Shown: positions 1 through 8,148 of the stretch, in pieces | Numbering within the stretch: position 1 is the first letter of the stretch | How the letters are laid out: each line of letters starts with the position of its first letter | Source: an uncultured Eubacteriales bacterium | GTDB taxonomy: Bacteria; Bacillota; Clostridia; Christensenellales; Borkfalkiaceae | Direction of reading: 5' to 3' | DNA length: 64,000 bases | Assembly (NCBI GenBank): GCA_900543915.1 | Contig: UQTB01000001.1 | Coordinates: 70,392-134,391 of the forward strand | Notes under the pieces: generated by a model | The model's input: the letters and a program-made list of their open reading frames with translations, nothing else | Databases searched by the model: none | Told to the model about the DNA's origin: nothing | Made by a program: the position numbers and the translations under genes

Positions 1-662
1 TTTATCAATGCCGCTATAATACCGCTTCCCGATTCGTCAAAAATGCGCTGGAAAGCGGAAAACTGGGGAAGATCATCAGCGCGCGTTCGACCCTCACCTG
101 GCTCAGATCCGATCACTATTACGACGATTCGGACTGGAAAGGGACATGGGACAAGGAGGGAGGCGGCGTCGTCATCGATCAGGCGATCCATTCCATCGAT
201 CTCGCAAACTGGATGATCGGATCCGATCCGCTCTATGTTTCAGCCGGGATCGCCAACCGGGGGCACGAACTGATTTCCGTCGAGGACAGCGCGGAAGGGC
301 TGATCCGATATCGCAACGGCGTTGACTACGGATTTTATTGCATGAACAATTACGGATGCGACGAACCCATTGAAATCAGACTGCTGTGCGAGAAGGGAAA
401 AGCAACCTTTTCCTACGACGAAGCCACGATCGTTTATGACGACGGCAGAACAGAATCCGTTGTGCAGGAAAGAGACGATCTCGTCTACGAGGGCGGGAAA
501 GATTACTGGGGATTTCAGCACCGCAAGCAGATCGATCAGTTTTACCGCGCGCTTTCCGGGAAAGAACCGCTGGAGATCACTGGGAAAGAAGCGCTGAAAA
601 TTCAAAAAATCGTCTGCGCGATCTACGAAAGCGGAAAAACCGGCAAAAAGATATATTTTTAG
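1..662 (+). CDS. Gfo/Idh/MocA family oxidoreductase, 5'-truncated by window edge
   Basis: The reading frame is open from the first bases of the window (frame starting at base 3) to the stop at 660-662, so only the C-terminal ~219 residues are visible; the N-terminal Rossmann NAD(P)-binding half lies outside. The visible part has the family's core: an early NTASRFVKNALESGKLGKI stretch, then W-x-GTW-x-x-EGGG and DQAIHSIDLANWMIG, where the conserved GGG and the His-x-x-Asp of the catalytic helix sit in Gfo/Idh/MocA dehydrogenases. These enzymes oxidise or reduce sugars, inositols or keto-glycosides with NAD(P). It is followed after 9 nt by a TIM-barrel isomerase and two more family members in the same direction, implying a sugar catabolic operon. 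Substrate unknown. Confidence 0.9.
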   Translation, partial: YQCRYNTASRFVKNALESGKLGKIISARSTLTWLRSDHYYDDSDWKGTWDKEGGGVVIDQAIHSIDLANWMIGSDPLYVSAGIANRGHELISVEDSAEGLIRYRNGVDYGFYCMNNYGCDEPIEIRLLCEKGKATFSYDEATIVYDDGRTESVVQERDDLVYEGGKDYWGFQHRKQIDQFYRALSGKEPLEITGKEALKIQKIVCAIYESGKTGKKIYF

Positions 663-671
663 GAGGTCAGC

Positions 672-1529
672 ATGAAATTAGGCGTAATTGCCGACTGTCT
701 GAAACTGCCGCTGGCGGAAGCCGTTGAAAAAGCGGCCGCGCTGAAGCTGGACGGCGTACAGATCTACGCGACCGGCGGAGCGTTTTCGCCCGGCGTGCTC
801 ACAGACAGGGAAAAGGCTTTTTATCGGGACTTGCTTGCGCGTACGGGGCTTACCGTAAGCGCGCTGTGCGGCGACATGGGAGGACACGGATTTGAAATCG
901 CCGCGGATAACCGGGAGCGGATCGAAAAGACGAAGCGGATCGTCGATCTTGCAGCAGAATTCGGGAGCAGAGTGGTCACGACACATATCGGCGTGATTCC
1001 CTCCGATCCGAAGGAACCGCGTTACCGGATCATGCTCGATGCACTCGCAGCCTGCGGAGCCTATGCGCACGAAAACGGCGTGACCCTGGCAATCGAAACG
1101 GGGCCGGAACCCGCTGCGGTTCTGAAGGGGTTCATCGACCGCATACCAGCCGGGGTCGGCGTCAATTTTGACCCGGCGAACTTCGTCATGGTGACGGGGC
1201 AGGATGTCGTCGAAGCCGTATTTCTGCTGAGAGATTCTATCGTGCATACGCATGTAAAGGACGGAGTCATGCTCCGCAAAACGGATCCTAAGATCATTTA
1301 TGACTGTTTTGCGGAGGGCGGAATCGAAGCTCTGAACGTTGCGGATTATTTTACCGAAACGCCCATCGGCGAAGGGAACGTTCCCTTCCGCGCATATCTG
1401 AACGCCTTGAAAGAAATCAAATACGACGGGTTTTTGACCATCGAGCGAGAGGCCGGTTCAGAGCCGATCGGCGATATCGAAAACGCGATCGCATATATCA
1501 AAAATCTATTGGAAGAGGTATCACAATGA
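672..1529 (+). CDS. Sugar phosphate isomerase/epimerase (xylose isomerase-like TIM barrel)
   Basis: A 285-residue protein of the AP-endonuclease-2/xylose-isomerase-like TIM barrel superfamily. The four metal-ligand positions expected of the fold are visible in order: Glu in LAIETGPEP, Asp in NFDPANFVM, His in HTHVKDG and Glu in TIEREAG. Such enzymes isomerise or epimerise keto-sugars or inositol derivatives using a divalent metal. The ATG at 672 follows an AGGAGG Shine-Dalgarno. The stop overlaps the next start (ATGA at 1526-1529), indicating translational coupling with the dehydrogenase downstream. Related barrel proteins also act as 3-keto-glycoside lyases; the exact reaction here cannot be read from the sequence. 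Confidence 0.88.
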   Translation: MKLGVIADCLKLPLAEAVEKAAALKLDGVQIYATGGAFSPGVLTDREKAFYRDLLARTGLTVSALCGDMGGHGFEIAADNRERIEKTKRIVDLAAEFGSRVVTTHIGVIPSDPKEPRYRIMLDALAACGAYAHENGVTLAIETGPEPAAVLKGFIDRIPAGVGVNFDPANFVMVTGQDVVEAVFLLRDSIVHTHVKDGVMLRKTDPKIIYDCFAEGGIEALNVADYFTETPIGEGNVPFRAYLNALKEIKYDGFLTIEREAGSEPIGDIENAIAYIKNLLEEVSQ

Positions 1530-2599
1530 ATGAAAAAATCGTCGCCGCAGTGATCGGCTGCGGCAGAATCGCCACCAACGGTCATTTCCCTGCGCTGAAA
1601 AACCTGGGAAATGTCAGAATCAAATACGCCTGCGATCTCATTTCGGAAAAGGCGGAGGCGAAAAAGCGCGAATATCCCGGGCTGGTTGAAAATGCGATAA
1701 CCGATTACCGGATCGCGCTGGAAGATCCCGAGACAGAGGTGATTTTTGTCCTGACGCCGAACTTCGCGCATTATACGATCGCGATGGAGGCACTCTCGGC
1801 AGGAAAGCACGTCTTCTGCGAAAAGCCCATCACCGTCAATTACGAGCTGTCCTGCAAGATGGCGGAAAAGGCGCATACAACGGGGAAACTCCTGAACATC
1901 GGCGTCTGCAACCGCTATAACAGGGCGGTGGAACTGTTGGAGGAAATGAACCGCAGGGGAAAGTTCGGCAAAATCTATCACGTATACTGCTCGTTCAGGA
2001 GCTACCGCTGCATCCCCGGATTGGGCGGAGATTTTACGAATAAAAAGCAATCGGGCGGCGGCGTTCTGATCGACTGGGGAGTGCATTTCCTCGATCTCGT
2101 ACTGTACGTGCTCGGAGGGGCAAAAATCAGAACCGTCACCTGCGACGCTTACAGCGAAATGGCGAAAGACATATCCTCTTACAGCTATACCAGCATGTGG
2201 GCGGAAGACACGAAAAATCCGAACGGCGTAAACGACGTGGAGGACTTTATCAGCGGGCATATCCGCACGGATAAAGCGTCTGTTTCCTTTAACGGCGCTT
2301 GGGCGCAAAACATCGATCAGGAGGAGATGTTCGTCGATTTTCTGGGAGACAAAGGGGGCGCGCGGCTCTCGTACGGCGGTCATTTTACGTTTTATACGAC
2401 GGATGAAAGCGGCGTGCTGCAGACGGTAAAACCGACTTTCAATATCCCGAATCAGATCGAATGCGAAGACCGCGCCTTTTTGCAGGCGGTAAGGGAAAAT
2501 AAAAAGACAAAGACGCACATCGACTGTATTCTGGAAAGTGCAAAACTGCTGGACGCGCTGTACGAATCCGCAGAGAAAAAAGCAGAGATCCGCTTTTAG
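1526..2599 (+). CDS. Gfo/Idh/MocA family oxidoreductase
   Basis: A complete 357-residue NAD(P)-dependent dehydrogenase. The N-terminal Rossmann fold carries the glycine motif in AAVIGCGRIATNGHFPALK, followed by CEKPITVNY, where the Lys of the EKP motif is catalytic in the family. The C-terminal alpha/beta domain contains SGGGVLIDWGVHFLDLVLYV with the conserved His-x-x-Asp. It starts inside the stop of the upstream isomerase. The likely role is oxidation or reduction of a sugar or keto-sugar in the same pathway as its neighbours; length and motifs are typical, the substrate unknown. Confidence 0.9.
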   Translation: MNEKIVAAVIGCGRIATNGHFPALKNLGNVRIKYACDLISEKAEAKKREYPGLVENAITDYRIALEDPETEVIFVLTPNFAHYTIAMEALSAGKHVFCEKPITVNYELSCKMAEKAHTTGKLLNIGVCNRYNRAVELLEEMNRRGKFGKIYHVYCSFRSYRCIPGLGGDFTNKKQSGGGVLIDWGVHFLDLVLYVLGGAKIRTVTCDAYSEMAKDISSYSYTSMWAEDTKNPNGVNDVEDFISGHIRTDKASVSFNGAWAQNIDQEEMFVDFLGDKGGARLSYGGHFTFYTTDESGVLQTVKPTFNIPNQIECEDRAFLQAVRENKKTKTHIDCILESAKLLDALYESAEKKAEIRF

Positions 2600-2608
2600 G
2601 GAGTTATT

Positions 2609-3472
2609 ATGATTAAAATCGGGTTTATAGATAATTTTCTGAGCGAATGGCACGCAAACAATTACCCTGAGATGATTCGCAGCAATGCGAAAGCGAAAGA
2701 ATACGGCATGGATGTCTGCTTTGCCTATGCGAAGACGGAAGTGTCGCCTTACGACGGCGTGACTACGGACGAATGGTGTCAAAAATACGGCGTTATGCGC
2801 ATGAACTCGATCGAGGAACTGGTGGATCGGTCTGACTGCATCGTCGTTTTGTCTCCTGATAACCCGGAACTCCATTTTGAATTGTCCGAATATGCGCTGA
2901 AAAGCGGAAAACCCACTTACATCGATAAGACGTTCGCTCCCGACCGCGCCGAGGCGGAAAGAATTTTTCAAGTCGCGGCGGATAACGGCACGCCCGTATA
3001 TTCCAGCTCTTCGCTGCGTTTCGCTTCCGAGCTGGAGGCTTACCGCCGGGAAGATTGCCTGCCGAAATCCTGCATCGCGGTGGGGCCGTATCTCTTCGAT
3101 ATCTATGCAATCCATATTTTTGAGATCATCTGCACGGTGATGAAAACGGGAGCAAAGAGGATGATGGCGGTACAGAACACGAAAAACCGCATTCTCCTCG
3201 TCGATTACGGCGAAGAGCGGCTCGCTTCATTCGTCCAGATGCACACGGACGACAACGGCGTACCGTTTGAGGTTTCCGTCGAGATGGAAGACGGAACTTC
3301 CCGTTTCCACATGATCGGAGAGGACTATTTCCGCAGATTCATCGATGCGCTGGTAGGGTTTTTCATCGACAGAAAACCCGTCGTCCCGTCCGGTGAGACG
3401 GCAGATCTCATGAGTATGCTGGAAACCGCAAAAAAGGCGCTTGCCTCTCCTTATACCTGGTACAGCCTTTAA
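2609..3472 (+). CDS. Divergent Gfo/Idh/MocA-like protein without the usual glycine motif
   Basis: A 287-residue protein, shorter than its two relatives upstream (family usually 330-400). The beta-alpha-beta start MIKIGFIDNFLSEWHANN lacks the GxGxxG nucleotide loop, and the EKP motif is replaced by IDKTFAPDRAEAERIF, keeping only a Lys. The second half contains YLFDIYAIHIFEII, recalling the family's catalytic helix. It may be a dehydrogenase with altered cofactor binding or a non-catalytic partner of the other Gfo/Idh/MocA proteins. It starts 9 nt after the previous stop with a GGAG site, so it belongs to the same operon and is its last gene before a new promoter at 3521. Confidence 0.75.
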   Translation: MIKIGFIDNFLSEWHANNYPEMIRSNAKAKEYGMDVCFAYAKTEVSPYDGVTTDEWCQKYGVMRMNSIEELVDRSDCIVVLSPDNPELHFELSEYALKSGKPTYIDKTFAPDRAEAERIFQVAADNGTPVYSSSSLRFASELEAYRREDCLPKSCIAVGPYLFDIYAIHIFEIICTVMKTGAKRMMAVQNTKNRILLVDYGEERLASFVQMHTDDNGVPFEVSVEMEDGTSRFHMIGEDYFRRFIDALVGFFIDRKPVVPSGETADLMSMLETAKKALASPYTWYSL

Positions 3473-3520
3473 AAAGGAAAGGGAATACAAGCGTTTTTCC
3501 GGTTCTTTTCCGCGTTTCGC

Positions 3521-3557
3521 TTTACATTCCGGAAACATTCGGATATAATAAATCCGA
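3521..3557 (+). promoter_or_regulatory. Sigma-A promoter with inverted repeat over the -10, in front of the DtxR-type gene
   Basis: TTTACA at 3521-3526 and TATAAT at 3544-3549 are separated by 17 bp. The arms TCGGAT (3539-3544) and ATCCGA (3552-3557) form an inverted repeat that brackets the -10 element. An autoregulatory operator for the regulator encoded immediately downstream is inferred. Confidence 0.65.
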
Positions 3558-3567
3558 GGAGAAAATT

Positions 3568-3936
3568 ATGAGAACACGCGAATCGGAAGAAATGTACCTG
3601 GAAACCATCCTGATTTTACAGGGGAAAAAGAAAAACGTGCGCTCCATCGACGTCGTGGAGGAGATTAACTATGCGAAATCGAGCGTGTCGCGCGCGGTGA
3701 ATCTGCTGGAAAAGAAGGGATATATCAGATTTGACGAATTCGGATATATTCACTTTACCGAAGAGGGGAAAAAACGCGCCGAAGATGTGTACGAAAAACA
3801 CAACGTTCTGACCGCTTTTTTTCAGAAAATCGGCGCGACACCCGAATCGGCGGAATATAACGCATGCCGCATCGAGCATGTGATCAGTCCGGACATGTTC
3901 GATCTTATCAAAAATTATTGCAGTGAAACGAAATAA
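3568..3936 (+). CDS. DtxR/MntR-family metal-dependent transcriptional regulator
   Basis: A 122-residue regulator. The N-terminal winged helix begins TRESEEMYLETILIL and has a recognition helix in NYAKSSVSRAVNLLEKKGYI. It is followed by the dimerisation helices with EKHNVLTAFFQKIGA and CRIEHVIS, which hold the metal ligands (Glu, His, Cys, Glu, His) in this family. It lacks the C-terminal SH3-like domain of DtxR, as MntR-type members do. These proteins repress metal uptake or metal-enzyme genes when Mn(II) or Fe(II) binds. Its own promoter overlaps an inverted repeat, and the next operon downstream encodes an iron-sulfur flavoprotein and an aconitase-superfamily enzyme, so control of that operon is possible but unproven. 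Confidence 0.85.
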   Translation: MRTRESEEMYLETILILQGKKKNVRSIDVVEEINYAKSSVSRAVNLLEKKGYIRFDEFGYIHFTEEGKKRAEDVYEKHNVLTAFFQKIGATPESAEYNACRIEHVISPDMFDLIKNYCSETK

Positions 3937-3962
3937 GAAGGGATTTTATGCCCTTCTTTTTT
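3936..3962 (+). terminator. Intrinsic terminator after the DtxR-type gene
   Basis: AGAAGGG (3936-3942) pairs with CCCTTCT (3951-3957) around an 8-nt loop and runs into a T-tract. It begins on the last base of the stop codon. Confidence 0.8.
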
Positions 3963-4012
3963 TATTTCGCCAAATTTATCCATTCTTTTTAAAGAGAAAA
4001 ACCGGACATATA

Positions 4013-4041
4013 TTGACAAAATACAAATAATCGGTTACAAT
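4013..4041 (+). promoter_or_regulatory. Sigma-A promoter of the flavoprotein-aconitase X operon
   Basis: TTGACA at 4013-4018 and TACAAT at 4036-4041 are separated by 17 bp. A GGAGG ribosome site at 4058-4062 precedes the ATG at 4069. Confidence 0.8.
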
Positions 4042-4068
4042 AAAATCATAAAAAAATGGAGGCTTTCT

Positions 4069-6327
4069 ATGGGTTACGAGGAAAAACTGAAACAGCTTGC
4101 CGATAACTACGGGGATTGGTGGGAAAAAGGCTTTCAAACGCCGCGCATGACGAGCGAACTGTATCCTTACGATAAGATGTTCAGCCCGATCCGCGTCAAC
4201 AATCTGACCTTGAAAAACAGGCTTGTGATGGCGCCGATGGGCAATATCGACATGTGCGAAGAGACCGGGCGCCCGAATCAGAAGATGCTCAAATACTTTG
4301 AAGAGCGCGCTAAAGGCGGCGTGGGGCTGATTACTTCCGGTTTAATTCCCGTGACGTTCGGGATTGACAAATCTCTCATTGAACTGGGAGAACTTTCCTA
4401 TTTTCCGAGAATCGATCGCAGCCGCACCGTCTATTCCGCGTGGCGGGATCTCGCCGGAATGTGCCACGCGCACGGAAGCGCCTTCTTCATTCAGCTGACG
4501 GCAGGGCTGGGGCGCGTCGGAAACCCGCAGTGTCTCGTCAATCAGCTGAAATTTCCGCGCAGCGCGTCGTTTAACCCCAACTGGTATATGAAAGAAGTTC
4601 CCTGCCTGCGTCTTTCCGACCGCAGTCTCCGTAAGATCATCAAGCGGATTGGGCAGGGTAGTGCGGATGCAAAAGCCGCAAATATCGACGGCGTCTATCT
4701 GCACGGACATGAGGGGTATCTGATCGAACAGATCTCCAATCCCGCCTTCAACCGCAGAAAGCTCGGTCATTTCGCCAATTACGAGACTTTCGGCATAGAG
4801 ATGATCCGTGAGATCAGAAAGAGAGTGGGGCCGGACTTTCCGATCATGTACCGCATCGATCTGAGTCTGGCGCTCAACGCTACCTATAAAGACAGGATGA
4901 AGTCGACAAAGCCGCTGAAAAAATTTCAGAACGAGCGCACGGTCGAACAGACGCTTTCCTACATGGAAAAACTCGTGCAGGCGGGCGTTGATATGTTCGA
5001 CGTCGATCTCGGCTGTTACGACAACTGGTGGCTCCCGCATCCGCCCGCTTCCATGCCGGCGGGATGCTTTTTGGATATTTCGGAGATCGCGAAGAAGCAT
5101 TTTAAGGAAAGGAACGTCAAATCCAACAAGGGGTTGGAAGTTCCCGTTGTCGCAGTCGGCAAACTCGGATATCCCGACTTCGCCGAACAGGCGCTGCGGG
5201 ATGAAAAGTGCGATATGATCATGCTCGGCCGCCCCTTGCTGGCGGACGCCGACTGGTGCAACAAAGCCTATGCCGGAAAGGTACGCGATATCCGGCCGTG
5301 TATCGGCTGTCAGGAAGGCTGCCTCAACGAATTTGTGGAAGGCGGGCATCCGCAGTGCGCGGTCAATCCGAGGACGGCTTTTGAAGAGGAATACAGCGCG
5401 GAAATTCCGAAGGCGGAAACGCTGAAACGCGTCGCCGTAATCGGAGCGGGTCCGGCGGGCATGACGGCCGCGGAAACGCTGGTTGCGCGCGGGCACACCG
5501 TGGATCTGTATGAAAAGAGCGGATCGGTCGGCGGAAACGTGGATCCCGGCAGTAAGGCGAAGATCAAATACGAGATGAAAAACTATCTCGATTATCTCCG
5601 CTATACCGCCGAAAAATTAAAGGAGAGCGGCAGATTTAACCTTTACTGCAACTGTGCGCCGACGGCGGAGGAACTGAAAGAAAAGAAGTACGATTCCATC
5701 GTCATTGCGACGGGCAGCAAGCAGAAGCGTCCGCCGGTGGAGGGAATCGAGGGAAGCAACGTTGTCTTTGCGGTGGATGTGCTGCAAAATCCCGAGCTGG
5801 CGGAAAAGGCAGAGCACATCGCCGTGATCGGAGGAGGCGTCGTCGGCGCGGAAACCGCTTATTATCTGGCGTATGAAATGAACAAGCCGGTGACCGTGGT
5901 TGAAATGGATAAATTCATCATGAATCATACCTGCACGGCGAACCGCGGGCATATTATTCACTATCTCGAGGAAAAAGGCGTTGAACTGCTGAATTGCACA
6001 AAGCTCGTCAAAGTGGAAACGGACGGCGTTGTGCTCAGCAAAAACTATCATAAAAACGTCCCCGATCCTTATAACACCTGGGCGCCGATTTTGCCGGAAA
6101 ACATCATCAATCCCATGGAAAAGAAGGTGAAACCGCAGTACAAAGAGCTGAAGGTAAAGTGCGATCTGGTCGTCCTGGCGACCGGCGTTTCCAGCGATAA
6201 CGAGCTTTATTACGAATTGCTGAAGACGCATGCCGCGCCTGAAATTTTCAACGTAGGCGACAGCTTCAAGGGAGCAAAGGTCTTTGAAGCCGTCAGAAGC
6301 GCATACCGCAAAGCGAGAACGATATAA
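4069..6327 (+). CDS. NADH:flavin oxidoreductase, old yellow enzyme/enoate-reductase-like, with FAD domain
   Basis: A 752-residue multidomain flavoenzyme. After a ~35-residue N-terminal extension, an FMN-binding TIM barrel (RVNNLTLKNRLVMAPMGN onward) carries the HEGYL active-site segment seen in enoate and bile-acid (BaiCD/BaiH type) reductases. A [4Fe-4S] motif follows with Cys411, Cys414, Cys418 and Cys430. The C-terminal half is a pyridine-nucleotide reductase with two Rossmann motifs (VAVIGAGPAGMTAAETL and IAVIGGGVVGAETAYYL). The family passes electrons from NADH via FAD and Fe-S to FMN to reduce C=C bonds next to a carbonyl. Oddities: it is longer than usual (~640-670), and the stretch after the barrel motif lacks the DxYGGSxxNR signature. 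It leads an operon with both aconitase X subunits 12 nt downstream. Confidence 0.9.
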   Translation: MGYEEKLKQLADNYGDWWEKGFQTPRMTSELYPYDKMFSPIRVNNLTLKNRLVMAPMGNIDMCEETGRPNQKMLKYFEERAKGGVGLITSGLIPVTFGIDKSLIELGELSYFPRIDRSRTVYSAWRDLAGMCHAHGSAFFIQLTAGLGRVGNPQCLVNQLKFPRSASFNPNWYMKEVPCLRLSDRSLRKIIKRIGQGSADAKAANIDGVYLHGHEGYLIEQISNPAFNRRKLGHFANYETFGIEMIREIRKRVGPDFPIMYRIDLSLALNATYKDRMKSTKPLKKFQNERTVEQTLSYMEKLVQAGVDMFDVDLGCYDNWWLPHPPASMPAGCFLDISEIAKKHFKERNVKSNKGLEVPVVAVGKLGYPDFAEQALRDEKCDMIMLGRPLLADADWCNKAYAGKVRDIRPCIGCQEGCLNEFVEGGHPQCAVNPRTAFEEEYSAEIPKAETLKRVAVIGAGPAGMTAAETLVARGHTVDLYEKSGSVGGNVDPGSKAKIKYEMKNYLDYLRYTAEKLKESGRFNLYCNCAPTAEELKEKKYDSIVIATGSKQKRPPVEGIEGSNVVFAVDVLQNPELAEKAEHIAVIGGGVVGAETAYYLAYEMNKPVTVVEMDKFIMNHTCTANRGHIIHYLEEKGVELLNCTKLVKVETDGVVLSKNYHKNVPDPYNTWAPILPENIINPMEKKVKPQYKELKVKCDLVVLATGVSSDNELYYELLKTHAAPEIFNVGDSFKGAKVFEAVRSAYRKARTI

Positions 6328-6339
6328 GGAGATTGATCG

Positions 6340-7629
6340 ATGGAATTCAAAATGAAACTGACGGATGAACAAAAAGCGATTTTGAACGGCCGCGACGGCG
6401 AAGTGATGGCGAAAGTCATGGAGACGGTAGTCATGTACGGCGATATTTTCGGCGCGGAAAAGCTGGTGCCCGTCACGCATGCAGACGGCCATTTGGTCAC
6501 GAGCTTCGGGATTTCTCTCATGAAGCCCCTGTTTTCCACAATGGAAAAACTGAATGCCGCGGGAATTAAGACAAAGGGCAAGCTCACCGTCGACCCGCGT
6601 CCCCTGGAATATGAAAACGTGAAATGCAACCTGCTGGAAAAAATCGGTTTCCACGTCATGTATTCCAAACAGAAGGAATACGAGGAACAGCTGATGAAAG
6701 TCGGGCTGCGCGATAGAGATTCCTTTACCTGCACCTGTTATCTGGACGAGGTGGGAAATCAGCCGAAGAAGGGAGACGTTCTTTCCTGGGCGGAAAGCAG
6801 CGCCGTCGTATTTGCAAACTCCGTTCTGGGGGCCCGCTGCAACCGCAACAGCGGCATGCTGGATCTGTTCGGATCGATCATCGGTTATGTACCGTATTTC
6901 GGCTTGGTGACGGACGAGGGGCGTAAAGCGACCTGGAAAGTATACGTCAAGACGACGTCGAAACCGGAGGCGCAGATACTCGGAAGCGCGATCGGCATGA
7001 AAGTCATGGAGGAAGTTCCCTATGTTTACGGTCTGGATCAGTGGATCGGAAACGAGCTGAACGACGAGACGGTATCTTATCTCAAAGATTTCGGGGCGGC
7101 GACTGCCAGCAACGGCGCAGTCGGCTTGTATCATATCGACGGACTGACACCGGAGGCGAAGGAGAGCGGGGAAGCGCTGATTACAGAGGATGCAAAAACC
7201 TACATAATCGACGATGAAGAATTGGAACGCGTCTATAAGAGCTATCCCGTTATGTGGAAAAATCCGGACGCGAAACCCAATCTCTGTTTTATCGGATGCC
7301 CGCACTTATCCTATCGGCAGCTCTGCAACTGGACGGAAATACTGGAAAAATCGCTGAATGAGACGGGACGGAACAAGGTGGTGCTGACGACGATCATGAC
7401 GACCAGCCCGCAGGTAAAAAAGAAATTTATGGCGACGCCCTATTATCAGAAACTGACCGGAATGGGGGTAAAAGTCGCAAGCATCTGTCCTCTGATGTTT
7501 ACGAATAATCCCATGACGAAAAAACGCGTCATCCTGACAAACAGCAATAAGCTCAGAACATATTCGACCGCGCGGTACTTCAAAGACGAAAAAATTGCTG
7601 CGATTATAACCGGAAAGGAGGGAATCTGA
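6340..7629 (+). CDS. Aconitase X catalytic (large) subunit, DUF521
   Basis: A 429-residue protein recognisable as the AcnX large subunit from LTDEQKAILNGRDGEVMAKV, HADGHLVTSFG, NSVLGARCNRNSG, FIGCPHLSYRQL and ICPLMFTNNPM. AcnX enzymes belong to the aconitase superfamily and are metal/Fe-S dependent dehydratases; characterised members dehydrate cis-3-hydroxy-L-proline in bacteria and mevalonate 5-phosphate in archaea. The large and small subunits are separate genes here, the small subunit starting 2 nt after this stop. No UbiD-type decarboxylase, kinase or pyrroline-2-carboxylate reductase is nearby, so neither known pathway is supported. Pairing with an enoate-reductase-like flavoenzyme suggests dehydration followed by reduction of the product. 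Confidence 0.9.
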   Translation: MEFKMKLTDEQKAILNGRDGEVMAKVMETVVMYGDIFGAEKLVPVTHADGHLVTSFGISLMKPLFSTMEKLNAAGIKTKGKLTVDPRPLEYENVKCNLLEKIGFHVMYSKQKEYEEQLMKVGLRDRDSFTCTCYLDEVGNQPKKGDVLSWAESSAVVFANSVLGARCNRNSGMLDLFGSIIGYVPYFGLVTDEGRKATWKVYVKTTSKPEAQILGSAIGMKVMEEVPYVYGLDQWIGNELNDETVSYLKDFGAATASNGAVGLYHIDGLTPEAKESGEALITEDAKTYIIDDEELERVYKSYPVMWKNPDAKPNLCFIGCPHLSYRQLCNWTEILEKSLNETGRNKVVLTTIMTTSPQVKKKFMATPYYQKLTGMGVKVASICPLMFTNNPMTKKRVILTNSNKLRTYSTARYFKDEKIAAIITGKEGI

Positions 7630-7631
7630 TC

Positions 7632-8072
7632 ATGAAGGAATTTAAAGGAAGAGTGCTCGCCGCGGGGAATTGGAAGGGGGAGGCCGTCGTCTCCCGCCAG
7701 GGCGTCAACACTTTGGCGACCTTTCAGAAAAGCGCTCTGAAAAACGCAAAGGAAGTAATCGTATCCGATCAGAACAATCCGGATATTTTCGGGAAAAATA
7801 TCACGGGTAAAGCATTGTGCCTCCCGATTACGATCGGTTCGACGACGGGCGGTCTCGTCATTCAGACAATCTGCGCCATGAAAATCAATCCCGCCGCTTT
7901 TTTGTTCAGCGAGCATATCGACAGCTTGGCTGCAAGCGGTATTGTGCTTGCAAAGATCTGGGAGAACAGCGACGTGATCGCCATCGATCAGCTCGGGGAC
8001 GAATTTCTGAAGTCGGTTCAAACGGGCGATACGGTGGAAATCAAGGAAGACGGCAGTGTGATCGTCGGCTGA
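7632..8072 (+). CDS. Aconitase X swivel-domain (small) subunit, DUF126
   Basis: A 146-residue protein matching the AcnX small subunit: MKEFKGRVLAAGNWKGEAVV at the start, DIFGKNITGKALCLPI, a GSTTGG turn, and QLGDEFLKSVQTGDTVEIKEDG at the end. In the aconitase fold this swivelling domain closes over the active site and supplies a Ser/Thr-rich substrate-contacting loop. It directly follows the catalytic subunit (2-nt gap), as in two-subunit AcnX types. It is the last gene of the operon; an intrinsic terminator lies at 8098-8142. Confidence 0.9.
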   Translation: MKEFKGRVLAAGNWKGEAVVSRQGVNTLATFQKSALKNAKEVIVSDQNNPDIFGKNITGKALCLPITIGSTTGGLVIQTICAMKINPAAFLFSEHIDSLAASGIVLAKIWENSDVIAIDQLGDEFLKSVQTGDTVEIKEDGSVIVG

Positions 8073-8097
8073 CCGGCTCGGTATAATTTTTGACATT

Positions 8098-8148
8098 CGG
8101 CAGATATTAGTAATGTGTTTAGCATTTATCTGATATCTGCCGTTTATT
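8098..8148 (+). terminator. Terminator-like hairpin after the aconitase X operon
   Basis: CGGCAGATAT (8098-8107) pairs perfectly with ATATCTGCCG (8133-8142) across a 25-nt loop and is followed by TTTATTTTTT. The start region of the next open frame (GTG at 8115) lies inside the loop. Confidence 0.65.

Noticed and set aside
5617..7305. 562-codon minus-strand open frame opposite the flavoprotein and aconitase X genes
   Set aside because: It is antisense to two well-conserved genes, has Arg/Phe/His-rich composition typical of a shadow frame, and shows no motif.
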